Of a stretch of 64,000 nt of DNA, positions 1 to 10,066 are shown in pieces (the first letter of the stretch is position 1; each line of letters starts with the position of its first letter). The DNA comes from Eutrigla gurnardus (lineage: Eukaryota > Chordata > Actinopteri > Perciformes > Triglidae). The stretch spans positions 22,934,008 to 22,998,007 of the forward strand of contig OY741280.1 of NCBI GenBank assembly GCA_963514095.1. Reading direction: 5' to 3'. The notes under the pieces were generated by a model. It was not told the DNA's origin. It saw only the letters and a program-made list of their open reading frames with translations, and searched no databases. The translations under genes were made by a program, and so were the position numbers.

Positions 1-1649
1 TTGTCCCTGTGAAGAGTGAAGAAGATGCTGATGAAGAGAAGCCTCAGTCCTCAGGGCTGCCTTCAGCTGCAACCAACAGCTCAACTGAACACATGGAAAC
101 AGACGCTGATGAAGAGGACTGTGGAGGACTAGAATCAGCCAGGAACTCTCATTCATATTTACAACCAGATACTGATGACAAGACTGGAGACTCTTCTGAT
201 CCTGAGACTGATGACAGTGCTGATTGGCAGGAGAACCGAGAATCTCTGTTAACTTTAAGGGCTTTGAATAATGACGAAATCCCTGACAATGATTTTAGAT
301 GTAGTTCTACTGAGAAACCATTTACATGCTCTGAGTGTAGGAAAACATTTACGATCCGTGGAAATCTGAAAAGACACATGAGAACTCATACAGGAGAGAA
401 ACCTTTCAGCTGCTCAGTTTGTAAGAAATCTTTTACAGATAGTGGACATTTAAAGGAGTCATCACCTGGTTTTATACGTATCCAGCCCCCCTTGGATCGC
501 TTTGGATCAATTCGTAAAACTTATTAAAAAAAAAAAAAAAATTTTAATCAAACATTGAGCTTGTTCTGACCCTTTTTCGTACCGCGATTTTATCACGCGA
601 GATTACGCGCGAGGTTTTGACTGGTCCGGATGTGCATTGTATAATATGTAATGAGGCGCGCGTTGATTCGCCGCAGGAAGGACAGAGCCGGGGGGGCTTG
701 CCTGCATGCAGACTCCAAAACATAATGGCGGCGCTTCGGCGATTTCAGGTAGCGGACGGGGCGGGGTTGGGTGGTGAAAGACGGGTGGGCTTATGCAAGT
801 AGCCGCCACGGTGACGTCACCGAAGGCGCAGAATCAAAATCTCGTGCTTTAGGAATGCACACCCTTGTGTGCTATTCCTGTTCGGAAAAAGAGCAGAAGC
901 GAAAAAACGGCGCCACTTTCAAACTCCAGCCTTTCAGGCAAGTTTCAACTGAGGTCAAACACAGATATGCATGTTTTAACAAGAGAAATTGCGATTTCCA
1001 GGTGATGACTCCTTTAAAGAAACACATGAGAATTCACACAGGAGAGAAACCTTTCAGCTGCTCAGTTTGTATGAAATATTTTACACAACGTTCAAGTTTA
1101 CTGGTCCACATGAGATCTCATACAGGAGAGAAACCTTTCAGCTGCTCAGTTTGTAAGAAGTGTTTTAGAGAAAGTGGACATTTAAAGAAACACATTAGAA
1201 TTCACACAGGAGAGAAACCTTTCAGCTGCTCAGTTTGTAAGAAATGTTTTACAGATAGTGGACATTTAAAGAAACACATGAGAATTCACACAGGAGAGAA
1301 ACCTTTCAGCTGCTCAGTCTGTAACAAATGTTTTAGACAGAGTGGAGATTTAAAGAAACACATGAGAATTCACACAGGAGAGAAACCTTTCAGCTGCTCA
1401 GTTTGTAAGAAATGTTTTACAGATAGTGGACATTTAAAGAAACACATGAGAATTCACAAAGGAGAGAAACCTTTCAGCTGCTCAGTCTGTAACAAATGTT
1501 TTAGATATAATGGAGCATTAAAGAAACACATGAGAATTCACACAGGAGAGAAACCTTTCAGTTGCTCAGTTTGTAAGAAATGTTTTAGATATAGTGGAGC
1601 GTTAAAGAAACACATGAGAATTCACACAGGAGAGAAACCTTTCAGTTAA
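1..1649 (+). pseudogene. C2H2 zinc-finger gene copy A, 5'-truncated and broken by a MITE
   Basis: The window opens inside the finger exon of a poly-zinc-finger gene (probable nuclear DNA-binding protein). The frame at base 3 reads the acidic linker (VPVKSEEDADEEK) and then a first finger with CSEC and HMRTH. The second finger is cut after its LK residues by an inserted element at 454-1013. Beyond it, in the same frame, come the rest of finger 2 and seven more fingers with TGEKP linkers (nine in all), ending FS then TAA at 1647-1649. The inserted element plus target duplication is 564 bp, a multiple of three, but supplies an in-frame stop at 525-527. Compared with copy B, the last cysteine and about 450 bp of 3' flank are deleted. 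The family is clear; loss of the original product is inferred from the stop. A new ORF from ATG 855 could still make a chimeric protein. Confidence 0.85.
454..1013. mobile_element. 560-bp TTAA-type MITE (Kolobok or piggyBac group) inside zinc-finger gene A
   Basis: The ends are a perfect 16-bp inverted repeat, AGGAGTCATCACCTGG at 454-469 and its complement at 998-1013. Both sides carry TTAA (450-453 and 1014-1017). Removing the element plus one TTAA restores the sequence seen in intact fingers of the same gene. TTAA target duplication is the hallmark of the piggyBac and Kolobok superfamilies; a terminus starting AGG favours Kolobok but does not prove it. No transposase is encoded. The GC-rich core holds an ATGGCGGC YY1-like site (725-732) and a full CRE palindrome TGACGTCA (812-819). 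Confidence 0.88.
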
Positions 1650-2982
1650 GAGTCTTCTCACTGACGGTGAAACAACTGGAGCAATGAGGCCAAGTTTTGT
1701 GACAGCCCATTGATGGTCTGGTGACCTGACCAAGGTGTCCTATGCCTTTGCCCAATATCAGCTGGGATCATCCTTCCAAAAGATTATATCCATTGATTCA
1801 ATTTTCATTTCTATGCTATAAGTATCAAGACACATTCTGGTTAATTGCCTGCTTGAATCAGCCTGTATTCCTAGAAACACTAATGTGGCCCATATTTTGT
1901 CATAGTTTCTATTTCTATACTTTTTCTATGTATTTGTACAATAAGTTTCATGATATATTTTGGATGGCTAATGAGATTCATTACATACATTTGACATGTG
2001 ATGTATTTAACGTCTGTATTTGTGCTATAATATGATCACATAATTGTTGTCTGGTTGGTAGAAGTAGAAACAGTGTATTTGTATTGATACAAATAAAGTG
2101 GATGAACACTACTTCTACGTCCGCCCCGTCATTCAAGGTTCAACGTGTCTTTATAGCTAGGTCAACGAATTTGGGTAATTAGATAAGGGGACTCTTCAAA
2201 TGATAAGTCTGATGTTATTTTATTACACAGCAACTTATCCTTGAATGGTATGGTATAACTTTATTGTCACTATACGAATACAGCGAAATTACAGAATCAC
2301 CCCGTCCGTATACATACATATACAGCATACAGTACATATAGTAGACAGACATAACGGGATGACACCACAGTAAAAGTGGGTAGAACAACAGGAAAGGGGA
2401 GGAGGAAAAAAAGGCAGCTCCCAGACTGTGTTCCTGTGGGGGAGCACAGTGTGGGACTCAGCGACGGGAGGGGGTAAGGGGGAGGGAGGTGTACCAACGC
2501 AGACAGGCGGCCAGCCGCAGCCATAAGGCGGCGCCAGCGGACCCCGCCTGACGCACCGGGGGGTGAAAGCTGCGAGTGCTTGGGAGGGCTGGCTAGGGGG
2601 GGTGTATTGCAAATGTCCATGTGTGTAACGTGTCCATGAATGTGTGTGTGATTCATAAGCCTGAAGAGTTGCCTCGCCCATCGAAATAACACAGCAAGTT
2701 GCCATGGAGAAGTCCTTGATCCCAGACAGAGTCAACAATCAACAGGTGTCCATGTAGGAAGGGAGGGAGGAATATTAACGCAGTATTGCAGAGCCTCTCA
2801 CAGCAAGCATCTCCTGGAGGAATTGTTCCAGCAGCGACCTTGGCCAGGGCAGCTGCCGCGAGGGGCTGGAATGCAGATTAGATTGTGGTTGTTTGTGTTA
2901 GGGCGAGTAGTCGCATTTCAGTAGACACGACTCACTCTCATTGTCCATATTGGTCTTCAAATCAATCCATTCGCATTAGCAA
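1650..2982 (+). other. 3' flank of zinc-finger copy A, duplicated downstream of copy B
   Basis: This flank matches 15285-16599 downstream of copy B nearly base for base. It contains a poly(A) signal AATAAA at 2092-2097. From about 2237 it holds a GC-rich stretch with reverse-strand reading frames that I regard as non-coding repeat. It ends in AGCAA (2978-2982), the left target duplication of the BEL/Pao element. No gene recognised. Confidence 0.7.
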
Positions 2983-3375
2983 TATAGGAGCCACATCCAT
3001 GGATGTGCTCCGTGTGGTTTGACTCCCGGGTGACCTGGTTGACGCGCTGTGTTGATGTTTCCAGTACTATGCAGCTACGTGAAGCAATGATTGATCCGTG
3101 CGATCGTCTCCGGTTTACAACCCGTTTATTTTCTCACCATGACACCAATTGCATGGGAATACGGAATACATTTATATAGATCCTCAGTGACATAACAACA
3201 ACTGGTAGTATTTGGTATTTCTAGCGGTCAAAAACCGTATGCCCTTCCGGGGTCAAACAACAGAGGTAACCCAAATGACGTACCCTTTATACCTGTACCC
3301 ACAATACGGCAGCACCACTCAGTGGTCAACACAGACATTACAACATAAATGGAAAACAGGAAAATGGCTCTTACA
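2983..3375 (-). repeat. 3' LTR of the BEL/Pao element
   Basis: This 393-bp direct repeat is identical by eye to 10067-10459. It is the 3' LTR because the integrase end of pol faces it and a purine-rich tract adjoins it at 3376-3390. Confidence 0.93.
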
Positions 3376-3390
3376 CTCCGGCCCCTAAAT
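3376..3390 (-). other. Polypurine tract of the BEL/Pao element
   Basis: On the minus strand the bases directly upstream of the 3' LTR read ATTTAGGGGCCGGAG, a purine-rich run expected to prime plus-strand DNA synthesis. The call rests on position and composition. Confidence 0.6.
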
Positions 3391-3470
3391 GTAAGCGACA
3401 GATGGAGCCAACAATTAAACCAAAACAAACAAAGAGCCATTAATACCCATCATGCATTACTGCATTATCA

Positions 3471-4067
3471 TCAGATATCTTGAGCTGCGTTTAACAGACA
3501 CAATTTGGTCACTGGTCTTACCACAGTGTTAAACTTCGTCTTAAGACGAACGGACCGTACAAACTCGTTTTTGTCGGGAAAGGTCTCCACTACTCGTCCG
3601 AGCAGCCAAGAGCCACGAGGGGCAGCCGAATCCATGACTATGACAATGTCTCCTGGCACAAGATTTCTTTTTTCTCTGTTCCATTTTTGCCGTTCTTGCA
3701 GCAGAGGGAGGTACTCTTGAACCCACCGTTTCCAGAACAGATCAGATATATACTGAACCTGTCTCCACCTTCTCTTTGCATACAGGTCTTGTTTCACAAA
3801 CAGCCCAGGTGGTAATGCAGGTTTGCCTTTCAGGAGGAGGATATGGTTTGGTGTGAGAGGTTCAAGATCATTGGCATCCTCGGACAGCTGGGTGATGGGC
3901 CGGTCATTTACTATGGCCTCAACTTCACAGAGAACCGTGTGGAGGCCGTCGTCGTCCAATTGCTGCTGGTGCAATACAGATTTGAGAACACACCTTATTG
4001 TACGAATCATGCGCTCCCAAATTCCGCCAAAATGAGATGCCCCTGGAGGATTGAATTTCCAGTCCAC
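3471..4067 (-). CDS. BEL/Pao integrase C-terminal part (out of frame with pol)
   Basis: This 198-residue frame holds the last part of the integrase core and the C-terminal domain. It begins within the conserved segment FNPPGASHFGGIWERMIR, whose Glu is the third residue of the D,D-35-E catalytic triad. It continues with the 'LTPNHILLLKG' segment and the basic tail typical of Pao integrases (PRGSWLLGRVVETFPD). It overlaps the end of the main pol frame by 61 bases in another frame. The upstream break is a tandem duplication of 8 bases (CCTTTGCT on the + strand, 4124-4131 and 4132-4139). It is a displaced part of pol, not a separate gene. Confidence 0.85.
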   Translation of the reverse strand: MDWKFNPPGASHFGGIWERMIRTIRCVLKSVLHQQQLDDDGLHTVLCEVEAIVNDRPITQLSEDANDLEPLTPNHILLLKGKPALPPGLFVKQDLYAKRRWRQVQYISDLFWKRWVQEYLPLLQERQKWNREKRNLVPGDIVIVMDSAAPRGSWLLGRVVETFPDKNEFVRSVRLKTKFNTVVRPVTKLCLLNAAQDI

Positions 4068-7000
4068 TCCTGCTGGAATGAGAGATCTTTGAATCTGGTC
4101 ATGATTAAGTGCAGCGTGAGCCTCCTTTGCTCCTTTGCTCCAACGAAATTGGTACCATTGTCGGATAGCATATGAGAAACTTGGCCTCTTCTACTTATGA
4201 AGCGCCGCAAAGCATTAATGCACGCATCAGTATCCAGCGAGTTTGCAACCTCCAGGTGCACAGCTCTACTTGCCAAACAGGTAAAAATCACCCCGTAGCG
4301 TTTACAGAGGCTTCTTCCCCTCTTCACCTCGATAGGTCCAAAAAAGTCTACACCAACACTTGTGAAAGGAGGTAGGTCAGGCAAAGTACTTTCTAAAGGC
4401 AAGTCTGCCATTTTTTGTTCACCTGCTCTTGCAGCGTGGAGTCTGCACGTCCAACAATCATTTATAACCTTTCTTATTGCTGAAGGAGCCTTTGTGATCC
4501 AGTATTTCCTCCTGAGTTTGGATAGTGTGTGGTTTCTACCACTATGACCCAGTTGCTGGTGAATATGCCTGAGAATAAGAGTCGAAATATGCTGGTCTTT
4601 AGTGAGGATGAGTGGATGCTTGACTTCTTCTGGCAGTGCTGCCCTACTGAGCCTTCCTCCAACTCGAAGCAGGTCGTCCTCCAGACAAGGATCCAGTTTG
4701 TAAATAGGACTTTCTTTGCGGACTGCCGACTTTCCTGATGAGAGTGCATCGATTTCCGCCTTAAACCGCTGCTGCTGAGCGAAGCGAACAATCACAATCT
4801 CTGCCTCCACAAGATCCTCCAACGTTATGCTCTGATCCCCAACTGCACCTCTTGCCTTCCTCATCTCCAACTGTACATGAGCGGGTTGGTTGTTTGCATC
4901 AGAGGCCTGCAGCTCCTTTCTCCTTTGGCTTAATTTCAAGAGGGTATTTTGCACCTTCAGGAACCAGGCAACTGCAACCTTGAGCTTCCTCCAGTCTGAG
5001 AAGTATGTAATTAGTTGGTTAGTCGCATTCGTTGATTCCTTGGTGATAACAGCATTCACCATGAAGTCTTTCTTAACTTCAGGGTCGTCCAGTGGGATGC
5101 TGATTTCTATGATATTTTCTGGCCAATACCTTTCTGGCTTCCAAAGAAAGTTGGGCCCTTCGATCCACCTGCTGCGAGTCAGTAGATCTTCGACTTTCAT
5201 ACCTCTGGATGCGTCATCAGCTGGGTTATCTTTTGTGTTTACATACTTCCACTGTGACACCTTTGTAGCGTCTCTGATAGTTGTCACCCTGTTTGCTACA
5301 AAGGTATGAAAGCGCCGGTCCTCATTCCTTATGTACTTCAGTACTGAAGTACTATCTGTCCAGAAGCACGAGTCTTCCAACTGCAGCTGCAGCTCCGCTC
5401 TCAACAATCTGTCCACACGAGCAGCAAGAACTGCGGCAGTAAGCTCCAAACGTGGAATGGTGATCGGCTTTATTGGTGTTACCCGTGCTTTGCCAAGCAG
5501 GAATGCCACGTGAACCTCGTTCCTGTTATTCTCCAACCTTACGTAACTAACGATACCGTATCCTCCTTCACTTGCATCGGAGAAGTGATGCAGCTGGGCA
5601 AGTGTAGGCTGTCCAAACTCTGTTGGCTTGATGCACCTTCTGATAATAAATTCTGACAACCTGCTAAGCTCTTCCAGCCACTTAGTCCACTGCTGCAGTA
5701 TGTCACCAGGTAAGCTGGCATCCCATCCAGAGTTTCTCCTGCACAGCTCCTGCAACAAGATTTTGCCAGGCAATGTGACTGGTGCAATAAACCCCAAAGG
5801 ATCGTACACTGTACTAAGCATGGACAGCATGCCACGTCTAGTGTCAGGACCGTTTTTCATCAGCGTCCTGAACTGAAAGGAGTCCCTCTTGATGCACCAC
5901 TGGAGACCAAGGGCTTTCTCCAAGGGAAGATTGTCTCTATCCAAGTCCAATGCCTTTAAGTCCTTTGCTCTGTGTTCCTCTGGCACTGTACGCAGCACCG
6001 TCCTGCTGTTACTGACCCACTTAGTCAGATGGAATCCTCCCCTTTGACAGAGAGCTGTGAGATCTTTAATTGCCTGAATGGCTTCTTCTTCTGAGGATGT
6101 GCTTTTTAAGCAATCATCGACATAGAAGTTTTGCCTGACCGTCTTAATCACCTCAGCAGGGAATGACGCCTGATTGTCTTCTGCCGTCTTCCTGAGTGCG
6201 TAGCAAGCGCAGCTGGGTGATGAAACCGCCCCAAATAGGTGGACCGTAATCCTGTGCTCTGCAATTTCTTGACTCAGGTCACCCTCAGGCCACCACAAGA
6301 AACGGAGGAAGTTTTTGTCTGTTTCTGCAACATTTACCTGATAGAACATCTGTTGGATATCTCCCATTAACGCTACAGGCTCCTGTCTGAACCGAATGAG
6401 CACTCCGAGCAGACCGCTTGTAAGGTTGGGACCCTGGAAGAGCTCGTTGTTTAATGATCTTCCTTTAAATGTTGCGCCACAGTCAAACACCACTCGCAGG
6501 GCCTTTTTTCTAGGATGGTAGACGCCATGATGGGGGATATACCACACCTTTCCTTCTTCACAACACAACTGGTGCGGAGGTATTTTCTCTGCATAACCTC
6601 TGTCAATGACGTCAGTGAGGAAGCTTGCATACTCCTGATGAAACTGCTCATCCTTCTCAAACCTTCTCTTGAGTCCCAAAATCCTTTGCTTGGCCACCAA
6701 CAAATTATTTGGGAGCATGAGCTGCTCTTTCCTGAAAGGCATTTTCAGGCTGTAATGCCCGTCAACCAGCTTTGCTGAATGGCTGAACCTAATTTCTTCT
6801 CTTGACATTTGTTCGTCCTCAAGATTCTTGTCGTTGAAGTCATGGTTGTACTGAGCAGCCAGCATTTCCTCCAGTTTATGCACAGCAATCCTGTTAACCG
6901 TAGCAGAGGGAAATTTTTCCTCCATGGTGCCACAGTTTCGATTTAGTGGACCATTTACTGACCATCCTAGCACAGTTCTAATAGCATATGGGCCATTCCC

Positions 7001-7939
7001 ACAGCTGTTGACGACCTGCCATGGTTCCAATAACCTTGGAGCATTAGTTCCAATCAGTAGATCAACATTTGCCTTGATGCTTGGGATGTGTACCTTTTCT
7101 AGGTATGGCCACTGAGACAGATCTTCCTGTGTCACTATGTCATCGTCAGTCACTGGCATCTTCTCTTGTGTGAGAACATCTGGAAGTGCATAGAAATCAC
7201 TGCTGTCAAGCCCCGCAACCTCCAACCCAGCTAAGCAGTAAGCAGTCTTCACTGTTTCTTGCCCCATTGTGCGTAACAGGAAGCTGATTTTGTTGCCCGC
7301 AGCATTCAGTTTCTTCATTAGATTTTCCGAACAAAAGGTGCCTGAGCTGCCGGGATCCAGAAAGGCGTATGTTGTTATGATGTTATTTCCCTTTGAAGCT
7401 TTCACCCTTACAGGAAGGATAGACAAAGCGCACTGGTCTCTACCGGCCCCTGTATGTCCACATGTTGTAACTATAGCAGGCTGTTCATTGGAAGGTTCCT
7501 CTTGCTGGTCCAGAGCTGGTTGCCGTTTTATATGAAGCAAGGTAGGGTGAGTTTGACCACAGATCTTGCATATCATGCGCCTCTCGCAGTCACGGCTCAT
7601 GTGACCCACGCATAAACATGCGAAACAAACTCCTTTTTCACGCAAAAATTGAATTTTGTCTTTGTGTCCTTTTCCAATGAGCTCCTTACACTCGTCCAAT
7701 GAATGCCCACGAGAACAGCAGAGGCATCCAGCTTTCTCCATTTTTGTTTGTTCTTTAATTCTTTCAGTGACGTTTGTAGAAGCTACTGTGGTGGCAGTAA
7801 TACTTTCCTTAACTCTGTTCCTAGGCTGTGAGGTAAACCTGGTGAAAGTCTTTGGCCCTGCAGCTCCAAAACCGGGATCCTGTATGTTACCAAACAATGG
7901 GTCTGACAGAATTCTAACATGGCGTTCAACAAACGACAC
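4007..7939 (-). CDS. BEL/Pao Pol polyprotein: zinc knuckle, protease, RT, RNase H, integrase
   Basis: The 1310-codon frame encodes in order: CCHC knuckles near residues 75-130 (CFACLCVGHMSRDC fits C-x2-C-x4-H-x4-C); an aspartic protease near 190 (FLDPGSSG); reverse transcriptase with VALMGDIQQMF and the catalytic YVDD near 605; RNase H near 785 (HHFSDASEGG); an integrase zinc-binding HHCC region near 1125-1160; and the first two catalytic Asp residues (GVDFFGP and SDNGTNF). The frame leaves the true integrase frame shortly after SDNGTNF because of an 8-bp tandem duplication, so the catalytic Glu lies in another frame (3471-4067). The first codon is GTG and overlaps the gag stop, so translation is probably by readthrough or frameshift from gag, or the junction carries a small indel. 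Confidence 0.93.
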   Translation of the reverse strand: MSFVERHVRILSDPLFGNIQDPGFGAAGPKTFTRFTSQPRNRVKESITATTVASTNVTERIKEQTKMEKAGCLCCSRGHSLDECKELIGKGHKDKIQFLREKGVCFACLCVGHMSRDCERRMICKICGQTHPTLLHIKRQPALDQQEEPSNEQPAIVTTCGHTGAGRDQCALSILPVRVKASKGNNIITTYAFLDPGSSGTFCSENLMKKLNAAGNKISFLLRTMGQETVKTAYCLAGLEVAGLDSSDFYALPDVLTQEKMPVTDDDIVTQEDLSQWPYLEKVHIPSIKANVDLLIGTNAPRLLEPWQVVNSCGNGPYAIRTVLGWSVNGPLNRNCGTMEEKFPSATVNRIAVHKLEEMLAAQYNHDFNDKNLEDEQMSREEIRFSHSAKLVDGHYSLKMPFRKEQLMLPNNLLVAKQRILGLKRRFEKDEQFHQEYASFLTDVIDRGYAEKIPPHQLCCEEGKVWYIPHHGVYHPRKKALRVVFDCGATFKGRSLNNELFQGPNLTSGLLGVLIRFRQEPVALMGDIQQMFYQVNVAETDKNFLRFLWWPEGDLSQEIAEHRITVHLFGAVSSPSCACYALRKTAEDNQASFPAEVIKTVRQNFYVDDCLKSTSSEEEAIQAIKDLTALCQRGGFHLTKWVSNSRTVLRTVPEEHRAKDLKALDLDRDNLPLEKALGLQWCIKRDSFQFRTLMKNGPDTRRGMLSMLSTVYDPLGFIAPVTLPGKILLQELCRRNSGWDASLPGDILQQWTKWLEELSRLSEFIIRRCIKPTEFGQPTLAQLHHFSDASEGGYGIVSYVRLENNRNEVHVAFLLGKARVTPIKPITIPRLELTAAVLAARVDRLLRAELQLQLEDSCFWTDSTSVLKYIRNEDRRFHTFVANRVTTIRDATKVSQWKYVNTKDNPADDASRGMKVEDLLTRSRWIEGPNFLWKPERYWPENIIEISIPLDDPEVKKDFMVNAVITKESTNATNQLITYFSDWRKLKVAVAWFLKVQNTLLKLSQRRKELQASDANNQPAHVQLEMRKARGAVGDQSITLEDLVEAEIVIVRFAQQQRFKAEIDALSSGKSAVRKESPIYKLDPCLEDDLLRVGGRLSRAALPEEVKHPLILTKDQHISTLILRHIHQQLGHSGRNHTLSKLRRKYWITKAPSAIRKVINDCWTCRLHAARAGEQKMADLPLESTLPDLPPFTSVGVDFFGPIEVKRGRSLCKRYGVIFTCLASRAVHLEVANSLDTDACINALRRFISRRGQVSHMLSDNGTNFVGAKEQRRLTLHLIMTRFKDLSFQQEWTGNSILQGHLILAEFGSA

Positions 7940-9558
7940 TAGGTCTTTGATAGTGCTCTGTCATTTGTTCTTTCCATTGCATCATGAGCTCTGGCTCTCC
8001 ACTGATCTCTCATTTTAAATGGTAGTTTGGAAATAATGGCCCTCATGTTAACTGGCATATCAAGTTCTTGCAAGTACTGGAGGTCCTCCATGGCATTGCA
8101 GCAACCACGCAAAAACAATGAATAGGCTTGGAGTGCATCCACATCTTCAGGTTTAATTGATTGCCAGGCCAAAACTTTCTCCATATAAGCAGTTGCAATC
8201 GTATAGTGGTTGCCAAAATGTTCTTGTAGAAGACCCTTAGCCACTCCATAGCCACTCTCAGGATCCATATGCTGGCAGCTACGCACCAACTCTCGCGGCT
8301 GTCCTCTCGTATATTGCTCCAGATAGTATAGACAATCAGCTTTGCTTGCCTTTCCTTCCACTCCTTGCTCGAATGCCTTTATGAATGACCTGTATGTGAG
8401 AGGGTGTCCTTCAAAGGTAGGAATATCTCTCGGTGGTAGAGACAAGCAATGCTGTTGTTGCACCAGAGCAGCAGTAATTTCATTTTGTCTGCTCATGATA
8501 TTAATTATGTCGCCAGGAAGATTTTGATGACTACCATATTGTCTTGGTTCATCGTTTGACTGAGCAACTGTAGGCTGGCACTGTGCATGCTGTGATGTTG
8601 CTATGATGTTTCCTAACAATTGCACAGGTTGTTTTGGCCTCACGTCCATTGATGTTGGTTTGTCAGGTGGTAATGATGATTGTGCCCAGTGAATTTGTTG
8701 CACAGGCCTGCATGTAGGCTCATACTCCTTCACCATGGGGTTTAGGACAACGACAGAGTCCTCTTTCTCTTTTCCCTTTTCAAAATAGGAATTCATACCG
8801 NNNNNNNNNNNNNNNNNNNNNNNNNNNNNNNNNNNNNNNNNNNNNNNNNNNNNNNNNNNNNNNNNNNNNNNNNNNNNNNNNNNNNNNNNNNNNNNNNNNN
8901 NNNNNNNNNNNNNNNNNNNNNNNNNNNNNNNNNNNNNNNNNNNNNNNNNNNNNNNNNNNNNNNNNNNNNNNNNNNNNNNNNNNNNNNNNNNNNNNNNNNN
9001 GGATGCAGTGCTTGATCTCCCACTGCGGTGGCTCCTTTGACTAGAGTGTTTGCTACCCACGTTTGAAATACTGTCATCAGGACAGATACCATCCTCCACA
9101 TGAACATTTTCATGTAAAGTGAAATGACCATGACACAAAACCCACTTTTTAGTATCAGCAATGGAACCATTATTTGACAACATTTTTGCTTTGAACCATG
9201 TTTCATGCTTCCCCTTCTCTTCAGACGGCAATAGGGTCAACAAAGAATCATGGCTGAATTTAGCCTCATTACACACTGTTATCAGTTTGTCAAGAGCATT
9301 TTTTACCTCCGTTTCATCATTATTCAACATTAGACATTGTATTGTTTTTCTTATAACACCTGCTGCATTTAGTTTGTTTTTTCTTTCTTTTTGTAAACTA
9401 TCTAGTTTACCAACCAACGCCTTTGCTGTAAGTTTGACCACCCGCTTTAGTGGCAGTGTTTCAGCACCACCAGTAACACTGGTTGCTTTTTTAGCAGTTG
9501 GTATTTTACCAGTCCCGTTGACAATGTCTGATGCTGCGTTCTCCTCCATTATGAACAA
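7939..9558 (-). CDS. BEL/Pao Gag (interrupted by an assembly gap)
   Basis: The frame starts at ATG 9556-9558 and ends at TAG 7939-7941, with 200 undetermined bases inside (8801-9000). The C-terminal half has the Pao Gag-like segment 'LPPRDIPTFEGHPLTYRSF' followed by an alpha-rich region (LYYLEQYTRGQPRELV, GLLQEHFGNHY). The N-terminal half is lysine-rich with a predicted helical segment (LDSLQKERKNKLNAAG). It would form the particle core in the cytoplasm. Pao elements usually carry Gag and Pol as one polyprotein; here the pol frame is offset at the overlap, so either frameshifting or a 1-base lesion applies. Length across the gap is not reliable. Confidence 0.85.
   Translation of the reverse strand: MFIMEENAASDIVNGTGKIPTAKKATSVTGGAETLPLKRVVKLTAKALVGKLDSLQKERKNKLNAAGVIRKTIQCLMLNNDETEVKNALDKLITVCNEAKFSHDSLLTLLPSEEKGKHETWFKAKMLSNNGSIADTKKWVLCHGHFTLHENVHVEDGICPDDSISNVGSKHSSQRSHRSGRSSTASXXXXXXXXXXXXXXXXXXXXXXXXXXXXXXXXXXXXXXXXXXXXXXXXXXXXXXXXXXXXXXXXXXXGMNSYFEKGKEKEDSVVVLNPMVKEYEPTCRPVQQIHWAQSSLPPDKPTSMDVRPKQPVQLLGNIIATSQHAQCQPTVAQSNDEPRQYGSHQNLPGDIINIMSRQNEITAALVQQQHCLSLPPRDIPTFEGHPLTYRSFIKAFEQGVEGKASKADCLYYLEQYTRGQPRELVRSCQHMDPESGYGVAKGLLQEHFGNHYTIATAYMEKVLAWQSIKPEDVDALQAYSLFLRGCCNAMEDLQYLQELDMPVNMRAIISKLPFKMRDQWRARAHDAMERTNDRALSKT
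8801..9000. other. Assembly gap (200 N)
   Basis: Exactly 200 undetermined bases lie inside gag of the BEL/Pao element. The round length suggests a placeholder, so true spacing and reading frame across it are unknown. Confidence 0.99.
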
Positions 9559-10066
9559 CAGTTACAAATCAGTTCAATAGTTTGAAACACAAAAGTCAAG
9601 TCAATGCAAAGTCTATGGTCATGTCAGTTTGTCACCAATGCATTGGATTTAAAGCCCGGGCATGTGTGTGGCTCCACAAATACCTGCTCTCTAAATGTTG
9701 CGTTGTGCGCCGTCCAGTAGCTTGTGTACGATATAGTCCACTCCACAGCCGTAGCCTCCAGCGTTAGCACCGTAGCCCATGGTTAGCCTCGATGATGCAG
9801 GTGCAGCGCAAGTCCTGACAGCTGCCGCCGGCGATTCTACTCGAAATCCCGCAGCCTCCAGTGCACTCCAGCGCAGCCGAAATCCCGACAGCTTCCCGGT
9901 CCTTCTGCAGCCCGCAAACGTCCTCCAAAAGGTACGATAGTCGAAGCTGCGCTAAGCTACCAGTAGCTTTCCAAGTCCTTGTGCCGCCTCTACAAGTTGC
10001 CTTACGTGCCGAAGGTTTCCTACTGTTCCAACCGGCAGTTTGAATAAACGGCAGGTTTTTGACAAA
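9559..10066 (-). other. 5' leader of the BEL/Pao element
   Basis: About 500 bases lie between the 5' LTR and the gag ATG. They are GC-richer near the LTR. Short open frames here (9764-10084) show no recognisable domain and I do not call them genes. Confidence 0.7.

Noticed and set aside
9..527. Separate 172-codon gene
   Set aside because: It is the 5' part of zinc-finger copy A running into the inserted MITE; its last residues are transposon-derived.
2289..2738. 149-codon minus-strand frame, repeated at 15915-16355
   Set aside because: The two copies shift between frames and have no domain; the region is a GC-rich repeat in duplicated flanks.
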